Of a stretch of 64,000 bases of DNA, positions 56,628 to 64,000 are shown in pieces. The position numbers and the translations under genes are program-made. A model generated the notes under the pieces. It was not told where the DNA came from. It worked only from the letters and a program-made list of their open reading frames with translations, and searched no databases. The DNA lies in assembly GCA_944381535.1 (NCBI GenBank), contig CALWLN010000025.1, positions 24,085-88,084 of the forward strand, in the 5' to 3' direction. Source of the DNA: an uncultured Lachnospiraceae bacterium (GTDB lineage: Bacteria; Bacillota; Clostridia; Lachnospirales; Lachnospiraceae). The number at the start of each line of letters is the position of its first letter. Position 1 is the first letter of the stretch.

Positions 56628-58397
56628 TCAACTAATCGTCTCATATCCCATAATATGGCGCTTCATTTTCAGATAATCCAGCAGCTCCACACTGCCGTTG
56701 CCGTTTATATCCGCATTGGTAAACTGACTGTCCGACAGTTCCTGCAATCCCATAATATAGCGCTTCACAGACAATAAATCCAGCAGATCAATGGTCCCGT
56801 CTCCGTTAATGTCACCCTTTGAACCGCTTCCCTGGCGTACAATATTTATCGTGTAATCTCTGGTGGAACCATTCTGCGCTTTGCAGGTAATTTTTACAGA
56901 ATTGCTCCCATACTGCAGAGAAATGGTGCCGGTTCCCTGTACGCTGGAGGTAGAGGCAACCGCTTCCGCGCTCACTTTGACAGAAGAAACATCCTGCCCT
57001 ACAATCAGAGAATATTCTGTAGTCCCGCCGCTGAAAGACGGGGTCAGGTTATAACCGGACACAGATAGGGATTTCAGCCAGTTATTGGGATTTCCGTCGT
57101 TCGGAAGCGCACAGGCCGTTTCCGGCATATTGTTGTACACCGGAATCCGAAATATATATGCCTGATTCTTATTGGAATAGGCATTCGCCATGGTCGTTCC
57201 CTCACTGATTGCCGCCTGGACATTTGCCATATACTGATGACCGAACAGGCCGCTATACTCATTTACCACATTGAATTTCTGAAAATACAATGTATTCTGT
57301 CCCAAATTTATATACTTATCCGCCAGGTAGGTGGCTCCCCCCGTGATGGATTTGTATACACTGTTCCAACCGTTATCCTTGGCAGTCTGCAATCCTCTTT
57401 GATATAACACGGATTCCGGTGTTCCATATGCTCCGATATTAAAGTAATTGTAATACCCCACATACCCGTCATATTTCCCGCTGATCAAAGGACTTGTTCC
57501 GCTTGTCCCCTGCTCCTGTCTGCACCTGGCTGCCAGATGCGTGGGATTTACGTCTGCTCCCTGTCCCGCTTCCATAAAGACAGAAGCGTAGGTACGATTT
57601 TCGTCATCCCGCAAAGCGCCTGACATAAACGTTCCGGAAAGGACGTTGCTTACATCTGTTTCATTCTGATACGACGCATAATGTAAAGTCTCAAACTGAA
57701 AAATATTTGTCGCGTCCAAAAAGTTCCTTGGATCCATACAATAAGAAATCATAGCCGAAGAAGCCCCTACCCAGCTGCTGCCATCCAGGATCGTCCAGGT
57801 ATTCGTCGCCCAATCATAAGACCCGGAATCTGTTGATTTCTGCGCGTCGTTAGCGCTGGTTGAGACCATATTAATTCCCTTTACACTCTCCTTTGAAATC
57901 ACTGTGTTCCAATCCAACCCGGTAATCACCGGCTCAAATACCCAGTCGGGATACTGCTGATGCAACCGCTCCAACAGCACCGCGTAACTGCGTGGGAACC
58001 CTTTGCTCACCAGCTGGTTGATATAATCCTCATCCACAGGTGTCTGCTCTACGGTATGAACATTCGTAACATATCTTCCGGAAACATAACCGCTGCCGGA
58101 ACTATACTCTATCTGATACCAGGTTGTATTTCCACTGACAGATTCGCCTGTGACTGTGGCAAGAATCGTCACCTGGGAACCGTTGCTCAGCGACCCCAGC
58201 ATGGCAGATGATGTATTCGGTTCCTTACGAACCGTCAGGGTCCCGCCGCTGGTGCTGACAGTCCCCACCGTTACGGTAGCCGCATTACTGACAGTCACCC
58301 CCCGGTAGATTGCTCCGCCAAGAACCAAGCAAAACAAGAATATCCCGGCATATATCTTCAATTTTCGTTTCGTCTCCTGCTTCATGGCGTGTATCAT
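56628..58397 (-). CDS. Secreted glucosaminidase-type autolysin with SH3, cadherin-like and dockerin-like domains
   Basis: 589 residues. N-terminal membrane anchor or signal (about 10-30); SH3b domain (GTLTVRKEPNTSSAMLGSLS); glucosaminidase domain with DPRNFLDATNIFQFETLHY and PTHLAARCRQEQG (catalytic Glu expected there); cadherin-like beta sandwich (LKSLSVSGYNLTPSFSGGT); and two Ca2+-type EF-loop repeats, GDINGDGTIDLLDLLSVKRY and NADINGNGSVELLDYLKMKR, as in dockerins. It would cut peptidoglycan. The ATG at 58397 follows GGAGGG. A TTGACA/18/TATAAT promoter lies at 58442-58471. Confidence 0.85.
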   Translation of the reverse strand: MIHAMKQETKRKLKIYAGIFLFCLVLGGAIYRGVTVSNAATVTVGTVSTSGGTLTVRKEPNTSSAMLGSLSNGSQVTILATVTGESVSGNTTWYQIEYSSGSGYVSGRYVTNVHTVEQTPVDEDYINQLVSKGFPRSYAVLLERLHQQYPDWVFEPVITGLDWNTVISKESVKGINMVSTSANDAQKSTDSGSYDWATNTWTILDGSSWVGASSAMISYCMDPRNFLDATNIFQFETLHYASYQNETDVSNVLSGTFMSGALRDDENRTYASVFMEAGQGADVNPTHLAARCRQEQGTSGTSPLISGKYDGYVGYYNYFNIGAYGTPESVLYQRGLQTAKDNGWNSVYKSITGGATYLADKYINLGQNTLYFQKFNVVNEYSGLFGHQYMANVQAAISEGTTMANAYSNKNQAYIFRIPVYNNMPETACALPNDGNPNNWLKSLSVSGYNLTPSFSGGTTEYSLIVGQDVSSVKVSAEAVASTSSVQGTGTISLQYGSNSVKITCKAQNGSTRDYTINIVRQGSGSKGDINGDGTIDLLDLLSVKRYIMGLQELSDSQFTNADINGNGSVELLDYLKMKRHIMGYETIS

Positions 58398-58441
58398 ATC
58401 TGCCCTCCGCACATTGTTATCCGTTTCGTAAATTTAACCCT

Positions 58442-58471
58442 ATTATAAAATTTTATGTCAACTTTTGTCAA
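58442..58471 (-). promoter_or_regulatory. SigA promoter for glucosaminidase operon
   Basis: On the minus strand TTGACA (58466-58471), 18 bases, TATAAT (58442-58447). Confidence 0.7.
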
Positions 58472-58587
58472 GGGTCCGTTTATATTCCGCAAATATTTGC
58501 GATTAGGTCTGGTAATTTGCGGCTTTTTATGATATTTTTAATTTATATACAAAAATACAATTTATCATTTTACAGGAGGTGTTTTTC

Positions 58588-58749
58588 ATGCAGAAATATG
58601 TTTGTGAACCTTGTGGCTATATTTATGACCCGGCGGAGGGTGATCCCGACAACGGAATCGCTCCCGGCACTGCTTTTGAGGATTTGCCGGAAGATTGGGT
58701 CTGCCCCGTCTGCGGCGTAGGAAAAGATTCCTTTTCACCGGAAGAATAA
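58588..58749 (+). CDS. Rubredoxin
   Basis: 53 residues: [20 protein letters not shown] and [13 protein letters not shown] give the four Cys iron ligands (CxxC..CxxC). Small electron carrier, typical of strict anaerobes. AGGAGG lies seven bases before the ATG. It is monocistronic and ends at a strong terminator. Confidence 0.95.
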   Translation: MQKYVCEPCGYIYDPAEGDPDNGIAPGTAFEDLPEDWVCPVCGVGKDSFSPEE

Positions 58750-58755
58750 AGCGAA

Positions 58756-58810
58756 AGAGAGAGTGCTCCCTTTGGTCTGAATCCATGGCCAAAGGAGCCC
58801 TCTCTTTTTT
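58756..58810 (+). terminator. Terminator after rubredoxin
   Basis: Stem GAGAG..GCTCCCTTTGG / CCAAAGGAGCCCTCTC followed by TTTTTT. It also lies just after the stop of the fusion gene on the opposite strand. Confidence 0.85.
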
Positions 58811-58814
58811 CTTA

Positions 58815-61472
58815 TCACTCGGTCTTGCGCACAATCTCCCGCAGAGGCAGGATACTTCCCGGCGGCACCGACAGCTCATCCACACCCATGGCCAGAAATT
58901 CCCGGGTCAGCGCAGGGTCAGCGCCCAGCTCGCCGCAAATGCCGGCCCGGATTCCCGCCCTGTGGGCATTTTCCACCACCATGGATATCATGCGCAGCAC
59001 GGCCGGGTGATGAGGGTCATAAAACTCCTCCAGCCCGGCATTCCGCCGGTCCATGGCCAGTGTGTACTGGGTCAGATCGTTGGTTCCGATACTGAAGAAA
59101 TCCACTTCCCCGGCAAGCACATCACTGATAAGGGCCGCCGCCGGCGTCTCGATCATAATGCCCTGCTTGGGCCGGCCCCAGGGAATCCCCTGCCGGGTCA
59201 GTTCTTCCTCAGTCTGAGACACAAGCTCCCGAATCTGCTTTATCTCCTTTAGACTGCTGATCATCGGATACATAATCTTGATGTTTCCAAAAACACTGGC
59301 GCGAAGGAGAGCGCGAATCTGCGTCCGAAACAGTTCCGGACGGGTCAGACTGATACGGATTCCCCGCAGGCCAAGGGCCGGATTTTCCTCCTGGTCCATC
59401 TTAAGGTAATCACACTGCTTGTCGGCCCCCAGATCCAGGGTACGGATCACGACGGGCTTCCCCGCCATTTTCTCCGCCGCCTGCCTGTAAATCTGAAACT
59501 GCTCCTCCTCGGCAGGATAGCGGTCCCTCTCCATGAAAATAAATTCACTGCGGAAAAGTCCGATACCACCAGCGTCATTCTGTATGGCCGCGTCCAGTTC
59601 CTCCAGGCTTCCAATGTTTGCGTACAGCATGATTTTCCGTCCGTCAAGGGTAACGTTCTCCCTGCCCTTTAAAGACATCAGCCCCTTTTTCTTCTCCAGC
59701 TCCTCCTGCTGCCGGCGGGTAAACTCCGCCAAAGTATTCTCATCCGGCTCCACATACAGCCTGCCGGCACCGCCGTCCACGATTCCGGTTCTGCCCTCCA
59801 GATTGTCATCCAGGGAAAGGGGCGTGCCGGCCAGAGCCGGAATATCCAGAGTTCTGGCGAGAACGGCGGTGTGGGAATTGGCGGAGCCCCCCACCATCAC
59901 AAAGGCCAGCACCCTGTCCTTGTCAAGCTGCACCGTCTCAGACGGGGTCAAATCCCCGGCCACCACAATCGCAGGCTCCACCGCATCCGGACCGTCCGGT
60001 TCTTTCCCACCTAAAATGTCCAGGAGCTGCCGGGAAATATCCTTCACATCCTCCGCCCGCTCCCGCATATAGTCGTCCTCCACAGCGGCAACCTTCCGGG
60101 CAAAATCATCCCCGGCGGCAGCCACCGCATATTCCGCGTTGACCTTGCGGCTTAGGATGATCTGCTCCACGGCTTCGTTGTATTCCTCATCCATCAGAAT
60201 CATCTGATGGCCCTTGAAAATGGCGGCTCCCTCCTCTCCCGCGCTCTCCAGGGCCGTCTCATACAGCTTCTCAAGCTGGCGGATTCCGGCTTCCTTTGCC
60301 TGCCGGTAACGGGTTATCTCCCTTTGGGAATCCTCCGTTTTTAGGGGGTTCACCTGGGGCAGATTCTTTTTATAAACATGAATTTTGCCGATAGCAATGC
60401 CGCCGCATATGCTTTTTCCCTGATAGCAGCGTCCCTTCCGGTGTTCTTCCGCCTCTGTTCCCGCGGTCTTCCTGCATACAGTCTCATTTTCTACGTCCGC
60501 CGTCTTTCCGCAAAAAACTTCCGTCCCTGCTTCCGGCATCTGCCGGTAGACCGTCTCATTTTTTGCCTTCGCCACCTGCCGGTAGACTGTCTCAATCTCT
60601 TCCCCGGTGGCCAGATACTCGGAAAACGCGCTGGCGCTTCCTGCCGCCACTCCCATATGGAAAGCGAAACGATAATCCTGTTTTTTCAGCCAGCCCGCCA
60701 TAAAGCCTGCCACCATGGAATCCCCTGCGCCGACGCCGTTTACCAAGGTTCCCTCCGGCGCCGGGGCTTCGTACACCTTTCCGTCCTCCGCAAGCAGCAC
60801 GGCGCCCTCCCCGGCCATAGAGATCAGCACGTTTCGGGCTCCCTGCTTCTGAAGCCTTTTTCCGTAAGGAACCACGTCCCTTCGGCTTGAAAATTCCACG
60901 CCAAAAATCTCCCCCAGTTCCTGGTGATTGGGCTTTATCAGAAAGGGATGGTACGGGAGCACGTTCATCAAAAGTTCCTTTGCGGCATCCACCACAATCT
61001 GTACCCCTTTCCCCCTTAGGCGCTCCATGATTCTCTGATAAGTGTCGGCAGACATGGAGGCCGGAATGCTTCCCGCCAGAAATAAGACATCGCCGCAAGA
61101 AAGTTCCTCAAGCTGCGCCATCAGCCGCTCCACCTTTTCCTCTCCAATCCGGGGACCCTGGCCGTTAATCTCGGTACCCTCAATGGATTTCAATTTTAGA
61201 TTGATCCGGGTACATCCTTCCGCAAGGGGGATAAATCCGCTTTGAACGCCCATCTGTCCAAGCTGCCGCGCAAGCTCCTCTCCGGTAAAGCCCGCCACAA
61301 ATCCCAGGGCGGTACTCTCCACACCAAGATTCTTAAGGACAATGGACACATTGATTCCCTTCCCCCCCGGAAGCAGCTGCTCCGACTGGGAGCGGTTGGT
61401 CCGCCCCAGCCTGAAATCCTCCACGGATACCACGTAATCCAGGGACGGATTAAAGGTGACTGTATAAATCAT
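58815..61472 (-). CDS. Fusion of 1-phosphofructokinase (FruK-like) and PTS enzyme I
   Basis: 885 residues in one frame. Residues 1-290 are a PfkB sugar kinase of the 1-phosphofructokinase type: TVTFNPSLDYVVSVEDFRLG, LLPGGKGINVSIVLKNLG and GVGAGDSMVAGF (base Asp251). Residues 292-350 form a Lys/Glu-rich linker with ETVYRQ, NETVYRQ and NETVCRK. Residues 355-885 are a complete enzyme I: His534 in GGSANSHTAVLARTLDIPAL, GIGLFRSEFIFM, RTLDLGADKQ, GTNDLTQYTLAMDR and Cys846 in GICGELGAD. EI takes phosphate from PEP and passes it to HPr; FruK makes fructose-1,6-bisphosphate. No HPr or sugar-specific PTS gene is nearby. Both halves keep their key residues. Confidence 0.88.
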   Translation of the reverse strand: MIYTVTFNPSLDYVVSVEDFRLGRTNRSQSEQLLPGGKGINVSIVLKNLGVESTALGFVAGFTGEELARQLGQMGVQSGFIPLAEGCTRINLKLKSIEGTEINGQGPRIGEEKVERLMAQLEELSCGDVLFLAGSIPASMSADTYQRIMERLRGKGVQIVVDAAKELLMNVLPYHPFLIKPNHQELGEIFGVEFSSRRDVVPYGKRLQKQGARNVLISMAGEGAVLLAEDGKVYEAPAPEGTLVNGVGAGDSMVAGFMAGWLKKQDYRFAFHMGVAAGSASAFSEYLATGEEIETVYRQVAKAKNETVYRQMPEAGTEVFCGKTADVENETVCRKTAGTEAEEHRKGRCYQGKSICGGIAIGKIHVYKKNLPQVNPLKTEDSQREITRYRQAKEAGIRQLEKLYETALESAGEEGAAIFKGHQMILMDEEYNEAVEQIILSRKVNAEYAVAAAGDDFARKVAAVEDDYMRERAEDVKDISRQLLDILGGKEPDGPDAVEPAIVVAGDLTPSETVQLDKDRVLAFVMVGGSANSHTAVLARTLDIPALAGTPLSLDDNLEGRTGIVDGGAGRLYVEPDENTLAEFTRRQQEELEKKKGLMSLKGRENVTLDGRKIMLYANIGSLEELDAAIQNDAGGIGLFRSEFIFMERDRYPAEEEQFQIYRQAAEKMAGKPVVIRTLDLGADKQCDYLKMDQEENPALGLRGIRISLTRPELFRTQIRALLRASVFGNIKIMYPMISSLKEIKQIRELVSQTEEELTRQGIPWGRPKQGIMIETPAAALISDVLAGEVDFFSIGTNDLTQYTLAMDRRNAGLEEFYDPHHPAVLRMISMVVENAHRAGIRAGICGELGADPALTREFLAMGVDELSVPPGSILPLREIVRKTE

Positions 61473-61506
61473 AAGTTACCTCCCTCTGCCTTCTCCTCTT
61501 GACTCC

Positions 61507-62700
61507 TCATAGCCTGCTCCTCTGCCTCGCCATTTCGTAAATCGCCAGCATATCCTCCTCATAGAGTACTTTCGCCGAGCCTTTCCGGCCGCCTGCGGAG
61601 GCGGCACATTTTTTCGCCATCAATTCCAGCTCCTCCGCTCCGGGATGGATTCCCAGTTCCTCTAAAGAGGTAGGCATGCGCAGGCTTCGGAAAAATTCCT
61701 CCACGGCTTCGATTCCCTTTAAAGCGGTCTCCTCCCGGCTGCCGGTATCCGAAATGCCCATCACCCGGATTGCAAACCGGTAAAAGCGATGCAGGCAGTC
61801 CCGGTACACATACCTCGCCCAGCTTCCCCAGACCGCCGCCAGGCCCGCGCCGTGGGCCACATCATAAAGCCCTCCCAGCTCATGCTCCAGGCCATGGCAG
61901 GCAAAATCCCCGCCGTCACCGCCGCAGCCGGTCAGATCGTTATGCGAAAGGCTTCCCGCCCACATCATCTCCGCCCGGGCTTCGTAATTTCGCGGGTCCT
62001 CCAGGAGAATCCTGGCGTTGGCGATAACGGTCCTCATCAGCGCCTCGGCAATACTGTCGGTAATCTCCATGGTCTCTGCGGAGGTAAAATACCTCTCCAT
62101 GGTGTGCATGAGAATATCGGTGCAGCCGCAGGCGGTCTGATGGGGCGGCAGAGTCATGGTAAGCTCCGGGTTCATCACCGCAAATCGAGGACGACAAAGG
62201 TCGTCGCGATAGCCTCTTTTTATCCAGCCATCCTCGTTGGTGATGACAGAGGAATTGCTCATCTCACTGCCGGAGGCCGCAATGGTCAGCACCACGCCCA
62301 GAGGCAGACAGGACAGCGGTTTCCTTTTTCTGGCATAGAAATCCCAGACGTCGCCCTCCCCCGCTGCGCCATAGCCGATGGCTTTGGCGGAATCGATGAC
62401 GCTGCCGCCGCCCACGGCAAGGATAAAATCCACCTGTTCCTCCTTTGCCATGGCAATCCCCTGATACACCAGCGACAATCTGGGATTTGGCACCACGCCT
62501 CCCAGTTCCACCCAGTCGATTTCCTGCTCCCTCAGAGACTCCTTCACCCTGTCCAGTAAACCGGAACGGACCACGCTGCCGCCCCCATAATGAAGCAGCA
62601 CCTTCTTTCCTCCCTGCTCCTTGATCAGCGCCCCTGTCTGCGCCTCCGTATTCCTACCGAAAACCACCTTTGTGGGGGTGTAATAGGTAAAATTCTGCAT
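61507..62700 (-). CDS. Iron-containing alcohol dehydrogenase
   Basis: 397 residues. NAD(P) site GGGSVIDSAKAIGYGA; metal ligands in the Asp/His region with DILMHTMERYFT, GLEHELGGLYDVAHGAGLAA (conserved His residues). Resembles BDH/YqhD-type dehydrogenases that reduce aldehydes. ATG at 62700 fits the family start; longer frame at 62754 adds a non-native stretch. Ribosome site is weak. It follows the fusion gene by 34 bases and may be co-transcribed with it. Confidence 0.9.
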   Translation of the reverse strand: MQNFTYYTPTKVVFGRNTEAQTGALIKEQGGKKVLLHYGGGSVVRSGLLDRVKESLREQEIDWVELGGVVPNPRLSLVYQGIAMAKEEQVDFILAVGGGSVIDSAKAIGYGAAGEGDVWDFYARKRKPLSCLPLGVVLTIAASGSEMSNSSVITNEDGWIKRGYRDDLCRPRFAVMNPELTMTLPPHQTACGCTDILMHTMERYFTSAETMEITDSIAEALMRTVIANARILLEDPRNYEARAEMMWAGSLSHNDLTGCGGDGGDFACHGLEHELGGLYDVAHGAGLAAVWGSWARYVYRDCLHRFYRFAIRVMGISDTGSREETALKGIEAVEEFFRSLRMPTSLEELGIHPGAEELELMAKKCAASAGGRKGSAKVLYEEDMLAIYEMARQRSRL

Positions 62701-62795
62701 CTGCCGTATACCTTGACCTTTCCGTGAATATTTCTGAAAATGGTAACAGCCCAAATACTGAACTGCTACGAAAAATGTTCTTTTTACTATTATAT

Positions 62796-62832
62796 AGGAA
62801 ACGTCATAAATGTTTTCTTTATGACGTTTCCT
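62796..62832. repeat. Palindrome of the AGGAAACG type
   Basis: AGGAAACGTCATAAA (62796-62810) is the inverse of TTTATGACGTTTCCT (62818-62832). Resembles the 4659-4694 element. Confidence 0.6.
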
Positions 62833-62899
62833 GCGCCGATTTTTGCTGCGTGTAAACGCAGAATTTTCCTTACAAAAATCGTGCGCATCCCCCGGAGGG

Positions 62900-62937
62900 C
62901 TATAGTAAACGGCAAATTTATTTGCCGTTTACTATAG
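62900..62937. repeat. 38-bp palindrome, TATAGTAAACGG type
   Basis: CTATAGTAAACGGCAAATT / AATTTGCCGTTTACTATAG-type palindrome. It shares its AAACGGCAAATTTATTTG centre with the 4659-4694 element, so the three form a small family. Confidence 0.65.
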
Positions 62938-62996
62938 TATAAGTCGATACACTGGCGAATGCAAGGGATTCGGCTTTATTATTTCCTTTCATTTTT

Positions 62997-63186
62997 GTAA
63001 TATTGTAACAGTTCAGACAGCAAGGCAACAAAAAGACAGACCGTGCAAATTTATTTGCTAAGGTCTGTCTCTTTGTTGCCGTTGATTGGCGGAACGCCAA
63101 TCAGCCACAGACAGGAGCTGCGCAGCAGCGAATAGCCTTCGGAGAAGGCGGTCTGTGGCTTGCTGTCTGAACTGTTACAATATTAC
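62997..63186. repeat. Structured intergenic repeat, family B copy 2
   Basis: 190 bp with perfect 28-bp terminal inverted repeats (62997-63024 and 63159-63186, GTAATATTGTAACAGTTCAG ends). The inner stems match copy 1 at 53443-53661, but the GGCAAC/GTTGCC pair replaces GGCAAT/ATTGCC, so the stem is kept. The copy-1 insert between GATTGGCGG and CCGCCAATC is missing here. Placed just before the methyltransferase promoter. Confidence 0.8.
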
Positions 63187-63213
63187 TTTCCCTTCGGCCG
63201 CTGATTTTTCTGG

Positions 63214-63242
63214 TTTACACCTGGCCGCTTCTCTGCTACAAT
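63214..63242 (+). promoter_or_regulatory. SigA promoter for the methyltransferase gene
   Basis: TTTACA (63214-63219), 17 bases, TACAAT (63237-63242). It overlaps the upstream in-frame ATG at 63241, so that ATG cannot be the start, and supports 63286. Confidence 0.7.
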
Positions 63243-63285
63243 GTTATCCGTACAACATAAAGTATACAGAAAGGCACTGACCTAT

Positions 63286-64000
63286 ATGTGGATTGCAAAT
63301 AACTGGAAAGATTATGAGGTCATAGACTGCTCCAAAGGAGAAAAATTGGAGCGCTGGGGAAATTATATTCTGGTGCGCCCGGACCCTCAGGTCATCTGGG
63401 ACACCCCCAGGCGGGAACGGGGATGGCATAAGCCCAACGGCCACTATCACCGCAGCCAGAAGGGCGGCGGCGAGTGGGAGTTCTTCGATCTGCCCCAGCA
63501 ATGGCAGATTCAATACGGTTCCCTGACCTTCAACCTGAAGCCCTTCTCCTTCAAGCACACGGGCCTTTTCCCGGAACAGGCTGTAAACTGGGACTGGTTC
63601 GGAGAGAAAATCCGCCGGGCCAGCCGTCCGGTAAAGGTACTGAACCTCTTTGCCTACACCGGAGGAGCTACCCTGGCAGCCGCCGCTGCCGGCGCCAGCG
63701 TCACCCACGTGGACGCCTCCAAGGGCATGGTGACCTGGGCCAAAGAAAACGCCCTTTCCTCCGGGCTGGGCGAAGCCCCCATCCGCTGGATCGTGGATGA
63801 CTGCGTGAAGTTTGTGGAGCGGGAAATCCGCCGGAGCAATCATTACGACGCCGTTATCATGGATCCTCCCTCCTACGGCCGGGGACCCAAGGGGGAGATT
63901 TGGAAAATAGAGGAAGCCATTCATCCGCTGGTGCGGCTCTGCGCCCAGCTGCTGACTAAAAAGCCGCTGTTTTTTCTTATCAATTCCTATACCACCGGAC
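63286..64000 (+). CDS. SAM-dependent rRNA-methyltransferase-like protein (RlmI/RlmL-like), runs off the window
   Basis: The first 238 codons of a methyltransferase. An N-terminal region (WKDYEVIDCSKGEKLERWG) precedes the SAM site LNLFAYTGGATLAAAAAG, the acid-block VDASKGMVTW, and the DPPSYGRGPKGEIW motif IV (NPPY-type). The pattern is that of RlmI/RlmK/RlmL-like 23S rRNA methyltransferases. ATG at 63286 is preferred because the promoter overlaps the upstream ATG. The C-terminal part lies beyond position 64000. Confidence 0.8.
   Translation, partial: MWIANNWKDYEVIDCSKGEKLERWGNYILVRPDPQVIWDTPRRERGWHKPNGHYHRSQKGGGEWEFFDLPQQWQIQYGSLTFNLKPFSFKHTGLFPEQAVNWDWFGEKIRRASRPVKVLNLFAYTGGATLAAAAAGASVTHVDASKGMVTWAKENALSSGLGEAPIRWIVDDCVKFVEREIRRSNHYDAVIMDPPSYGRGPKGEIWKIEEAIHPLVRLCAQLLTKKPLFFLINSYTTG

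Overview
The window looks like chromosomal DNA from a Lachnospiraceae-type Clostridia bacterium (Firmicutes). The S10-spc-alpha ribosomal gene order, the zinc-type S14 and L36 proteins, an adenylate kinase with a Cys4 lid, an L17 with a long insertion, the OmpR/HK pairs and the MutS2/YhaM/RlmD neighbourhood all fit that group. Most housekeeping genes have balanced base composition; the stretch at about 10.2-16.7 kb is clearly richer in A/T. The assignment rests on gene content and motif recognition only.

Layout. (1) 1-1160: 5' end of a minus-strand MgtA-type Mg2+ ATPase behind an M-box riboswitch and terminator. (2) 1180-6881: a six-gene minus-strand operon (response regulator, sensor kinase, lipoprotein, two membrane proteins, ABC ATPase), probably an envelope-stress or peptide-resistance module. 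(3) 6981-9765: a broken Rpn-family nuclease gene, a 319-bp palindrome and an MFS transporter with a clear promoter. (4) 9838-16805: a three-repeat orphan type I-C-like CRISPR array, a RhuM-family gene, a giant N-terminal-nuclease/STAND-like NTPase, two gene remnants, and one more CRISPR-like repeat. This looks like a small defence island set into a decayed array. (5) 16806-25005: SEC-C protein, an unknown protein, RlmD, YhaM, a probable pseudo-HtrA and MutS2, with two further palindromic elements before mutS2. (6) 25070-32803: a second two-component system, an asymmetric heterodimeric ABC exporter, an AraC regulator and an aldose-epimerase-like protein.

(7) 32828-53410: the ribosomal superoperon on the minus strand. 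A SigA-like promoter upstream of rpsJ drives rpsJ through infA (26 genes including secY, adk, map and a KOW protein), which ends at a strong hairpin. The alpha part (rpmJ, rpsM, rpsK, rpsD, rpoA, rplQ) has its own near-consensus promoter. A 3.7-kb block (zinc alcohol dehydrogenase, AraC regulator, UroD-family protein) separates the two parts. (8) 53443-58810: a structured repeat, a free-standing dehydratase/activase-related fragment, a membrane-anchored cohesin/cadherin-like protein next to a dockerin-like glucosaminidase, and a rubredoxin. (9) 58815-62700: a 1-phosphofructokinase fused to PTS enzyme I, and an iron-dependent alcohol dehydrogenase. (10) 62796-64000: palindromes, a second copy of the 53-kb structured repeat, and the start of an rRNA-methyltransferase-like gene.

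The most unusual items are the FruK-EI fusion, the STAND/RhuM insertion between CRISPR repeats, two families of long intergenic repeats whose arms differ between copies but stay paired, the probable dead HtrA, and the adjacent cohesin-like/dockerin-like wall proteins.
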